Assembly: GCA_002366675.1 (NCBI GenBank) | Contig: DFBO01000024.1 | Coordinates: 8,824 to 14,152, forward strand | Length of the DNA: 5,329 nucleotides | Source of the DNA: Flavobacteriaceae bacterium UBA3078 | Lineage (GTDB): Bacteria; Bacteroidota; Bacteroidia; Flavobacteriales; Flavobacteriaceae | Direction of reading: 5' to 3' | Part shown: one piece after another, positions 1 through 5,329 of the stretch | How the letters are laid out: each line of letters begins with the position of its first letter | Position numbering within the stretch: the stretch's first letter is position 1 | Position numbers and translations under genes: made by a program | Notes under the pieces: generated by a model | The model's database searches: none | Told to the model about the DNA's origin: nothing | What the model saw: the letters and a program-made list of their open reading frames with translations, nothing else

Positions 1-527
1 TGTTTGTTATTAAACACTTGCGTGTAGGAATCAAAGTTAAATGGTTTTTCTTTTCTAGCATTAGCTAAAAATCTAAAATCTGTTTTATTTACAACTTCCT
101 TTTCGTAAACTTGAGATTTGGAGGTGTTTAAATTTATTTGAAAGCACTCAAAAATAGCGTCTAGGCACTTCAGGTTAAAATCTAAAAGGAAGTCAAATTT
201 TTCTGTAAATAAAGGTTGAATATCATCTTCGTAAAATTCAAAAAAAGGTGAAGTTCTGTAGGCAGTTTCTAAAGATTTCCAATGTAAAGATTGCCAGTTT
301 TCAGAATTATAAATTTTAATATCGCGATATTTTTGTCTCTCTTTTTGCGAATGAATTATTGGAATACTAAGTTGTAATTTACCATTAGCTCCATAAATAT
401 ACGTTCTATTTCTATAGGTTTGTTTTTGGTAATTATCATCCATTTCAAATATAATCTCGTCTGAATTTGTCATTGCAACAAAATGAGCCACATTTGGTAA
501 ATATGTAGGATGGATAATGATGTTCAT
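1..527 (-). CDS. WbqC family protein (partial, C-terminus outside window)
   Basis: This reading frame stays open from the ATG at 527-525 to the left edge, giving 175 codons plus 2 nt with no stop, so it is cut by the window and not broken. The N-terminus begins MNIIIHPTYLPNVAHF, matching the 'PxYfP' opening of WbqC-like proteins. It is followed by DDNYQKQTYRNRTYI (about residues 30-44), the characteristic 'yqK-yRNR' block, then NGKLQLSIPI (48-57), HWKSLETAYRTSPFF (82-96) and the acidic YEDDIQPLF (99-107). Bacteroidota members are usually a little over 200 residues, so perhaps 30 are missing. The family is named after WbqC of O-antigen clusters. Its biochemical activity is not firmly established, and a role in surface polysaccharide or aminosugar metabolism is only inferred. 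No Shine-Dalgarno sequence precedes the start; the leader is A-rich (AACAACAAACAA). It lies 57 nt downstream of lepB and could be read from that operon or from its own promoter. Confidence -1.
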   Translation of the reverse strand, partial: MNIIIHPTYLPNVAHFVAMTNSDEIIFEMDDNYQKQTYRNRTYIYGANGKLQLSIPIIHSQKERQKYRDIKIYNSENWQSLHWKSLETAYRTSPFFEFYEDDIQPLFTEKFDFLLDFNLKCLDAIFECFQINLNTSKSQVYEKEVVNKTDFRFLANARKEKPFNFDSYTQVFNNK

Positions 528-546
528 TTGTTTGTTGTTAAGTTGA

Positions 547-579
547 CGAAATTATTTCAGCTAAACGTCTTTAAGACAA
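547..579 (-). promoter_or_regulatory. Candidate Bacteroidota-type promoter for the WbqC gene
   Basis: Reading the minus strand, a TTG (579-577) is followed after 22 nt by TAATTTCG (554-547). This matches the Bacteroidota -7 consensus TAnnTTTG at all but one fixed position. The spacing is at the long end of the usual range. Initiation about 6-8 nt further on would give a short A-rich leader before the ATG at 527. In an A/T-rich genome such matches arise by chance, so the call is tentative. Confidence -1.
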
Positions 580-584
580 GACAA

Positions 585-2162
585 TTAACTATTAGCTTTT
601 TTTCGTTTTCTCCACTTATTAAAACCAAACCAACCAACTAATAATATTAAAAATGGAATGATGTAAGACGTTGCTTTTCCACTACCATGAACCGTTGTAA
701 AGAAGCGTTCCCAACGTGGTTTACCAAATCTATCCCAACTCATCCAGATAAATACTGGCTTACCTACTACATGGTCAAAAGGTACTAATCCCCATGATCT
801 GGCATCTTGAGAATTATGTCTATTGTCTCCCATAAGCCAGTAATAATCTTTTTTAAAGGTGTAAGTGTTTGCTATTTTACCATTAATAAAAATTTGATTT
901 CCTTTTACTTGTAGTGTGTTGTTTTCGTATTCTGTTATAACTCTTTTATATAATGGTAATACATCTAAATTTAAATCTATGGTAGCACCTGTTTTTGGAA
1001 TAAAAAGAGGTCCAAAAAAGTCGTTATTCCAACTGTAGTTCGGGTCATGAGGGAAAACACTTTTCTCACGTTGGCCTTTTTCACGTTTAAGAGACTCTAT
1101 GCTTTTAACATTTGGATGATTCTTAAATTGATTTAGAGTTTCATCTGTAATACCTGGGAAATAACTTAAAGAATAATCTTGGTTGTATTGAGGTAAATCA
1201 GTAATACCATATCTTTTGGTTAATTGATCAGGATTAAATGGGCCATTTTTTGTTTCAATTTTATAAGAAAACTGAAGCTTTGCTCTATCTGGTAATTGGT
1301 TTTGCTTTCCATTAATATAAACATAACCATCTCTAACTTCTAAAGAATCGCCAGGCAAACCAACACAACGTTTTACATAATTGGTTTTTTTGTCAATAGG
1401 TTTATAACGATTCCTATCTGTAAAACGCATATTTAACATGGTATCTACTGGCCAGTTAAACACAACAATATCATTATGTTTAATTTTTTGAAAGCCTGGA
1501 ATACGCATATAAGGCAACGATAGTTTATTAATAAAAGCTGTGTTTTTATTTTCTAAATGGTCGTCGTATAAATAAGATTTTTTCTTTAATACAGGAATCG
1601 TGTCGTGTACCATTGGAGCAGAAATAGTAGTCATTGGAACACGTGCGCCATAATGAAACTTACTTACAAAAAGAAAATCTCCTACTAATAAAGATTTCTC
1701 TAAAGAAGAAGTAGGAATTGTATAAGGTTGAATAAAATAGGTATGTACTATGGTAGCTGCAACTATGGCGAATAAAATAGAACTTACCCAATCTCCTGCA
1801 GCTGTTTGTGGATGAAGGTTTCTGTCTTTAACATGTTCTAAATCTAAAGCATAATTAAGATAGTAATTATAGAAGCCTAAAGTTACAATTGCTAAAATAG
1901 TATCTGTATTAGAGTTTCTTCCAAAACTTCTAGCCGTTTCAACCCAAACAACAGGAAACATAATCAGGTTTACTATTGGTAAGAAAAGTAAAATAGTCCA
2001 CCACCAAGGTCTATTTATTATTTTCATTAAAATAACAGCATTATATACAGGAACAAAGGCTTCCCAAGCTTGTCTTCCAGCTTTAATATAAAGCTTCCAA
2101 GTTCCTAATCCATGTATTATTTGAATAATAAAAAGAAAAATAAACAATTGCGTAAATGTCAT
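585..2162 (-). CDS. lepB: Signal peptidase I with N-terminal DUF5684-like membrane region and a large insert
   Basis: This is the membrane serine protease that cleaves signal peptides from Sec-exported proteins on the outer face of the inner membrane. Hydrophobic segments lie at about residues 3-20, 52-75 and 86-105 (a DUF5684-like N-terminal region), and at 125-144 just before the catalytic domain. The catalytic serine box is PTSSLEKSLLVGDF (150-163): S153 is the predicted nucleophile, and T151 takes the place of the E. coli oxyanion serine S88. The lysine box is YVKRCVGLPGD (262-272), with K264 as general base. The last box is GDNRHNSQDARSWG (445-458). A final membrane segment lies at about 498-513, before a basic tail. 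At 525 residues it is much longer than the E. coli enzyme (324), because of the extra N-terminal helices and about 130-140 residues between the lysine box and the GDNR box. All catalytic residues are present, so it should be active. The start ATG lies 61 nt after the dapB stop. Confidence -1.
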   Translation of the reverse strand: MTFTQLFIFLFIIQIIHGLGTWKLYIKAGRQAWEAFVPVYNAVILMKIINRPWWWTILLFLPIVNLIMFPVVWVETARSFGRNSNTDTILAIVTLGFYNYYLNYALDLEHVKDRNLHPQTAAGDWVSSILFAIVAATIVHTYFIQPYTIPTSSLEKSLLVGDFLFVSKFHYGARVPMTTISAPMVHDTIPVLKKKSYLYDDHLENKNTAFINKLSLPYMRIPGFQKIKHNDIVVFNWPVDTMLNMRFTDRNRYKPIDKKTNYVKRCVGLPGDSLEVRDGYVYINGKQNQLPDRAKLQFSYKIETKNGPFNPDQLTKRYGITDLPQYNQDYSLSYFPGITDETLNQFKNHPNVKSIESLKREKGQREKSVFPHDPNYSWNNDFFGPLFIPKTGATIDLNLDVLPLYKRVITEYENNTLQVKGNQIFINGKIANTYTFKKDYYWLMGDNRHNSQDARSWGLVPFDHVVGKPVFIWMSWDRFGKPRWERFFTTVHGSGKATSYIIPFLILLVGWFGFNKWRKRKKANS

Positions 2163-2181
2163 AATTATATTTTTTGTTTTA

Positions 2182-2199
2182 TAAGTGTAAAGACACTTA
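2182..2199. other. Perfect 7-bp inverted repeat between dapB and lepB
   Basis: TAAGTGT (2182-2188) and ACACTTA (2193-2199) form a perfect 7-bp stem with a 4-nt loop. In the dapB-to-lepB transcript the hairpin lies about 20 nt before the lepB ATG. The next bases on the minus strand are A-rich, with no run of T, so it does not fit an intrinsic terminator. It could be an RNA-processing or stability element, or a protein-binding site, or chance. The repeat is directly visible; its function is inferred. Confidence -1.
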
Positions 2200-2223
2200 A
2201 TAATGTTACTTATTTTCTATGTG

Positions 2224-2925
2224 TTAACCAATATTTAACACATCTTTCATTGTAAAGATTCCTTTTTTATCCAGAATCCATTCGGCAGCTACAACTGCTC
2301 CAAGAGCGAAACCTTGTCTGTTATGTGCTGTGTGAGAGATGTTTACACTATCTGATTTGCTTTTGTATTCAATAATATGCGTGCCTGGAACATTATTTAT
2401 TCTTTTGGCAGAAATAGGGATGGTTTGTTCTTCTATGTCATTTAAAAGCCATTTATTATACACTGAATGTTCCGAAATGATGCCTTCTGCTAATGAAATG
2501 GCTGTCCCACTAGGCGCATCTAATTTTTGGGTATGATGAATTTCTTCAATGGAGACATCATATTGTTTTAAGTTGCTCATCATTTTTGCTAAATTCTTAT
2601 TCAGCTCAAAAAAGATGTTTACACCTAAACTAAAATTCGAAGCATAAATAAATGCACCATTATTTTCTTTACAAATAGTAACTGCATCATTGTATTTGTC
2701 CAGCCAGCCTGTTGTTCCAGAAATTATAGGAACGCCTTGTTTTAGGCATTTTGCAATATTAAAAAAAGCAGCTTGAGGCACACTAAAGTCTATCGCGACA
2801 TCAGCTTGAGTAATATCATAACCACTTTCATCTGAAGTTTTAATAACTATTTGGTGACCTCTTTCTATGGCAATGTCTTCTATTACTTTTCCCATTTTTC
2901 CATAACCAAGTAGTGCAATTTTCAT
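2224..2925 (-). CDS. dapB: 4-hydroxy-tetrahydrodipicolinate reductase
   Basis: This cytoplasmic enzyme reduces the product of DapA with NAD(P)H to tetrahydrodipicolinate, on the route to meso-diaminopimelate (peptidoglycan) and lysine. The N-terminal Rossmann fold has the dinucleotide loop GYGKMGK (residues 7-13). Next come DFSVPQA (46-52), SGTTGW (69-74) and the hinge ASNFSLGVN (95-103). The family signature EIHHTQKLDAPSGTA is at 128-142; H130 and K134 correspond to the catalytic His159 and Lys163 of E. coli. GFALGAVVAAEW (205-216) matches the conserved C-terminal helix. At 233 residues it is shorter than the E. coli protein (273), as is common in Bacteroidota, and no motif is lost. The ATG is 4 nt after the stop of the DUF5683 gene, so it is very likely co-transcribed and perhaps translationally coupled. 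The identification is secure. Confidence -1.
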   Translation of the reverse strand: MKIALLGYGKMGKVIEDIAIERGHQIVIKTSDESGYDITQADVAIDFSVPQAAFFNIAKCLKQGVPIISGTTGWLDKYNDAVTICKENNGAFIYASNFSLGVNIFFELNKNLAKMMSNLKQYDVSIEEIHHTQKLDAPSGTAISLAEGIISEHSVYNKWLLNDIEEQTIPISAKRINNVPGTHIIEYKSKSDSVNISHTAHNRQGFALGAVVAAEWILDKKGIFTMKDVLNIG

Positions 2926-2929
2926 GACT

Positions 2930-3526
2930 TTAAAATTTATAGTTTAAAGTTAATCCAAGATCTCCAGTATTATCAAATTCATTTATTCGATAATGAGGTT
3001 TGAAAGATAGGTTGTCGTCTACATTATATTGTAATAAATGCGCATCAACATTAGCATCAACAATATTTAAAGCATAAATAGCTATGGTAACTAAAAGAGA
3101 GATCTCTCTATTTCTACCATAGGTTTTTTGAGCATCTTGTAAACCATCTGTAGAAACAGTTCCAAAAAACTCATCATCTTCAAAACCTGCTAATCGACGT
3201 TTGTATGCGTCTCGATATCTATTGTATTCATTATTGTTATTTATATAGAAATAAATACCTATACCTAAACCTGCATAAACAATAGGAATTTTCCAATATT
3301 TTTTATTGTATGCTTGTCCTAAACCAGGCAATACTGCAGAGTAAAATGCAGCACGAGCAGGAGCTAATGGGTCTATAGGCTCTTTAATAATAGGTCCTGT
3401 TTCTACAACAAGTTCTTCTGTAGGAGTAATTTTATTTTTTTTCTCTTTTTTACCTTCTTGAGCAAAAGAGGAGAAACAAAATGCAAATAAAAATAATATG
3501 ACAAGTTTATTTGGCACGTTTAACAA
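2930..3526 (-). CDS. DUF5683 domain-containing exported or membrane protein, non-ATG start
   Basis: The function is unknown. The N-terminus has a hydrophobic stretch (residues 8-22, KLVILFLFAFCFSSFAQ) that looks like a signal peptide cleaved near FAQ/E. A Lys-rich linker follows. The DUF5683 core begins at DPLAPARAAFYSAVLPGLGQ (52-71), continues with YNKKYWKIPIVYAG (73-86) and a membrane-like segment (80-95), then YRDAYKRR (104-111), GRNREISLL (137-145) and NIVDANVDAHL (154-164). The last residue is Phe after a beta-like LGLTLNYKF, which could suggest outer-membrane insertion, although the core looks helical. No ATG exists in this frame upstream of the signal peptide. An in-frame stop lies at 3532-3530, and the only usual initiators are TTG (3526) and GTG (3517). 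Both overlap the 3' end of parB (by 20 or 11 nt), which suggests translational coupling. I give the TTG, but GTG is equally plausible. dapB follows after 4 nt. Confidence -1.
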   Translation of the reverse strand: MLNVPNKLVILFLFAFCFSSFAQEGKKEKKNKITPTEELVVETGPIIKEPIDPLAPARAAFYSAVLPGLGQAYNKKYWKIPIVYAGLGIGIYFYINNNNEYNRYRDAYKRRLAGFEDDEFFGTVSTDGLQDAQKTYGRNREISLLVTIAIYALNIVDANVDAHLLQYNVDDNLSFKPHYRINEFDNTGDLGLTLNYKF

Positions 3527-4406
3527 GTTTTATAATACGATTAAAATCTTCTTCAGAATGGAAAGGAATACTAATTTGACCTTTCCCATTTTTTGAAACT
3601 TTAACTTGTATTTTATGACCAAAGTATTCTGAAAACTCTTTAGTTCCTTTTTTTATGAATTTTGGAATGTCTTGCTTTTCTGGGATACTTACTTTTTTAT
3701 CTTTTTGATAAGATTTTACTAAAGATTCTGTATCTCTAACAGACAATTTGTTTGTTATTATTTTTTCGTAGATATCTAGTTGAACTGATAGGTCTTCAAT
3801 ATTAATAATGGCACGTCCATGACCCATTGAAATAAAGCCATCTCTCATACCAGTTTGAATTATTGGATCTAGTTTTAATAAACGTAAATAGTTGGCAATG
3901 GTTGAACGTTTTTTACCAACTCGTTCGCTCATCTGCTCTTGAGTTAGATTGATTTCGTCTATCAATCTTTGGTAAGATAAAGCAATCTCGATAGGATCTA
4001 AATCCTGTCTTTGGATGTTTTCAACCAAAGCCATTTCTAACGATTCTTGATCGTTAGCAATACGTATGTATGAAGGGATGGTTTTTAAACCTATAAGTTT
4101 TGAAGCTCTAAAACGACGTTCTCCAGAAACTAATTGAAATTTGTTGAATTCTAATTTTCTAACAGTTATTGGTTGAATAACTCCCAACTCTTTTATAGAA
4201 GAAGCAAGTTCTCTAAGCGTTTCTTCATTGAAATTTGTTCTTGGCTGAAATGGATTAATTTCTATAGAATTAATATCTAATTCTACAATATTTCCTATAA
4301 CCTTATCTGCATTTTTATCTTGAACTGATGAGATGTCATTTGAAGGGTCTTTTAAAAGAGCCGATAATCCTCTACCTAAAGCCTGTTTTTTTGTTGCCTT
4401 CGCCAT
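3507..4406 (-). CDS. parB: Chromosome-partitioning protein ParB (Spo0J-like)
   Basis: ParB binds centromere-like parS sites, uses CTP to close into a clamp that slides along DNA, and stimulates the ParA ATPase during origin segregation. The N-terminal tail carries ALGRGLSALLKD (residues 9-20), the usual ParA-contacting peptide. The CTP-binding domain contains NPFQPRTNF (51-59), ELGVIQPITVRK (73-84), the GERRFRA box (95-101) and ENIQRQDLDPIE (129-140). The central helix-turn-helix that reads parS is at about 154-176 (LTQEQMSERVGKKRSTIANYL), followed by MGHGRAI (194-200). The C-terminal 50-60 residues match the dimerisation domain. The length of 299 is typical of chromosomal ParB. The ATG lies 2 nt after the parA stop, and the 3' end overlaps the DUF5683 gene. 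The identification is secure. Confidence -1.
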   Translation of the reverse strand: MAKATKKQALGRGLSALLKDPSNDISSVQDKNADKVIGNIVELDINSIEINPFQPRTNFNEETLRELASSIKELGVIQPITVRKLEFNKFQLVSGERRFRASKLIGLKTIPSYIRIANDQESLEMALVENIQRQDLDPIEIALSYQRLIDEINLTQEQMSERVGKKRSTIANYLRLLKLDPIIQTGMRDGFISMGHGRAIINIEDLSVQLDIYEKIITNKLSVRDTESLVKSYQKDKKVSIPEKQDIPKFIKKGTKEFSEYFGHKIQVKVSKNGKGQISIPFHSEEDFNRIIKLVKRAK

Positions 4407-4408
4407 TT

Positions 4409-5173
4409 TTAGGGATTTTTAATTATAAGTTCCTTTGCCAAACTTAAGTAATTAGAAGCACCTTTGCTACTGGCATCATAATTAATTATGCTTTCACCAT
4501 AGCTTGGAGCTTCACTTAATCTAACATTTCTTTGAATAATGGTTTGAAACACCATCTCGTTAAAATGTTTTTGTACTTCTTCTACCACCTGATTTGATAA
4601 ACGTAAGCGAGAATCGTACATGGTTAATAATAAACCTTCAATATCTAAGGTCTGATTATGTATTTTTTGAACACTTTTTATCGTGTTTAATAATTTTCCT
4701 AATCCTTCTAAAGCAAAATATTCACATTGAATTGGTATAATAACAGAATCTGCTGCTGTTAAGGCATTTAGGGTTAACAAGCCAAGTGAAGGAGCGCAAT
4801 CAATTAGAATAAAATCGTAATTGTTTTTTATATCTTGTAATGCTTTTTTAAGCATATATTCTCTCTCATCTTTATCAACTAATTCTATTTCAATAGCCAC
4901 AAGGTCAATATGTGAAGGTATCAGATCTAGATTTGGAGTATTGGTTTTAATAATTGCATCTTTAACACTGTTAGTATGTTCTAGTAGTTGATAAGTTCCT
5001 ATTTCAACAGTTTCAACATCAATTCCTAAACCAGAAGTTGCATTCGCTTGAGGGTCTGCATCAATAAGGAGTACTTTTTTTTCTAGAACACCTAATGATG
5101 CTGCTAAATTAACTGAAGTTGTAGTTTTACCTACACCTCCTTTTTGGTTAGCAATTGCGATTATTTTACCCAT
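4409..5173 (-). CDS. parA: Chromosome-partitioning ATPase ParA (Soj-like)
   Basis: ParA is a cytoplasmic ATPase that binds DNA non-specifically as an ATP dimer and moves ParB-parS complexes by repeated binding and release. The deviant Walker A box is KGGVGKTT (residues 11-18), with the signature lysine K11 and the phosphate-binding K16. The switch region is LIDADPQAN (36-44), and Walker B is FILIDCAPSLG (121-131). IPIQCEYFALEGL (146-158) and the basic RNVRLSEAPSYG (215-226) are typical of chromosomal ParA proteins; the latter lies in the region linked to DNA binding. It has 254 residues and no N-terminal helix-turn-helix, so it belongs to the small Soj/chromosomal class and not to the long autorepressing plasmid type. 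It appears to be the first gene of the operon, because a terminator lies upstream. The leader before the ATG is A-rich and has no Shine-Dalgarno sequence. The identification is secure. Confidence -1.
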   Translation of the reverse strand: MGKIIAIANQKGGVGKTTTSVNLAASLGVLEKKVLLIDADPQANATSGLGIDVETVEIGTYQLLEHTNSVKDAIIKTNTPNLDLIPSHIDLVAIEIELVDKDEREYMLKKALQDIKNNYDFILIDCAPSLGLLTLNALTAADSVIIPIQCEYFALEGLGKLLNTIKSVQKIHNQTLDIEGLLLTMYDSRLRLSNQVVEEVQKHFNEMVFQTIIQRNVRLSEAPSYGESIINYDASSKGASNYLSLAKELIIKNP

Positions 5174-5241
5174 TAATGATTTGGTTTTTGTAATCGTAAA
5201 AATACAATTATTTACGAGGATAAAAAACGGAATTTGTTAAC
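5174..5241 (-). promoter_or_regulatory. Probable promoter region of the parA-parB-DUF5683-dapB operon
   Basis: These 68 nt lie between the terminator of the upstream gene and the parA ATG, so any promoter specific to the operon should be here. The best match to the Bacteroidota -7 box TAnnTTTG is TATTTTTA (5204-5197), but I find no TTG at the right distance upstream. A second weak pair is TTG (5243-5241), 18 nt before TATCCTCG (5222-5215). Neither is convincing, so the region is inferred from context and not from a clear motif. Confidence -1.
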
Positions 5242-5270
5242 AAAAAAAGCCGCTTTTTTTAAAGCGACTT
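5242..5270 (-). terminator. Rho-independent terminator of the gene to the right
   Basis: On the minus-strand transcript, AAGUCGCUUU (5270-5261) pairs with AAAGCGGCUU (5256-5247) around an AAAA loop. This is a 10-bp stem in which one pair is a U-G wobble. It runs directly into seven U residues (5248-5242). On the plus strand the wobble becomes a C-A mismatch and no T run follows, so the element works in the minus direction. It lies about 20 nt after the stop at 5292-5294, as expected for the end of that gene. Confidence -1.
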
Positions 5271-5291
5271 ATAAAAAGTTAAAGGGTTTAT

Positions 5292-5329
5292 TTAAAATAC
5301 ATAAGAGACTTTAAGTTGAAAGCCTGACA
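5292..5329 (-). CDS. C-terminal end of an upstream gene, possibly an outer-membrane beta-barrel protein (partial)
   Basis: Reading left from the right edge, one frame gives SGFQLKVSYVF followed by TAA at 5294-5292. Only 11 residues are visible, so the family cannot be identified. The alternating hydrophobic and polar pattern and the terminal Phe after Tyr-Val are typical of the last strand of outer-membrane beta-barrel proteins. The strong minus-strand terminator that follows supports a real gene ending here. Both the frame and the barrel assignment remain tentative on such a short stretch. Confidence -1.
   Translation of the reverse strand, partial: SGFQLKVSYVF

Noticed and set aside
567..577. 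GTCTTTAAGAC palindrome between lepB and the WbqC gene, considered as a terminator
   Set aside because: The arms leave room for only a 4-bp stem, and no T run follows on either strand.
1637..1652. CACGTG core (1640-1645) within an imperfect palindrome, a possible parS
   Set aside because: The flanks (GGAA on the left, CGCC on the right) do not match the parS arms, and the sequence encodes the conserved YGARVPM stretch just after the LepB catalytic serine box.
585..2162. Two fused proteins or a frameshift in lepB, because of its 525-residue length
   Set aside because: All catalytic boxes are in one frame and in the right order. Long insert-bearing signal peptidases are usual in Bacteroidota, so the length is not a sign of fusion error.
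2339..2536. 65-codon open frame on the plus strand
   Set aside because: It lies wholly inside dapB on the opposite strand. dapB has all its family motifs, and the plus-strand product has no recognisable features.
1..5329. Mobile, defence, CRISPR, phage or RNA-gene content
   Set aside because: Nearly the whole window is covered by recognisable housekeeping genes on one strand with similar A/T-rich codon use. I saw no long repeats, transposase motifs, array-like spacing or tRNA-like folds.

Overview
This window looks like ordinary chromosomal DNA from a low-GC Bacteroidota, most likely a member of the Flavobacteriaceae. The evidence is the strong A/T bias, start codons preceded by A-rich sequence rather than Shine-Dalgarno motifs, and the gene set itself: a signal peptidase I with a large insert, a DUF5683 protein and a WbqC-family protein next to parA and parB. 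I cannot name a genus.

All supported genes are on the minus strand, so the window reads biologically from right to left. At the far right is the extreme C-terminus of an upstream gene (stop at 5292-5294), followed by a convincing Rho-independent terminator (5242-5270). After a short leader come parA (4409-5173), parB (3507-4406), a DUF5683 membrane protein (2930-3526) and dapB (2224-2925). These four are packed with gaps of 2 and 4 nt and one 20-nt overlap, so they almost certainly share a transcript. After a 61-nt gap that holds a perfect 7-bp hairpin comes lepB (585-2162). After a further 57-nt gap with a possible promoter comes the start of a WbqC-family gene (1-527), which runs off the left edge.

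The cluster combines chromosome segregation (ParA ATPase and ParB CTP-dependent clamp), a putative exported membrane protein of unknown role, a lysine/diaminopimelate enzyme needed for peptidoglycan precursors (DapB), the protease that removes signal peptides from exported proteins (LepB), and a WbqC-like protein. From general knowledge this gene order recurs in Flavobacteriia, so it is best seen as a conserved growth and envelope housekeeping cluster.

I see no mobile element, CRISPR array, tRNA, rRNA, phage gene or defence system, and no convincing parS site. There are no gene-free stretches over 300 bases. The points most worth a second look are the non-ATG, overlapping start of the DUF5683 gene, an internal repeat inside LepB that brackets its large insert, the hairpin between dapB and lepB, and the steady pairing of DUF5683 with ParAB and DapB.
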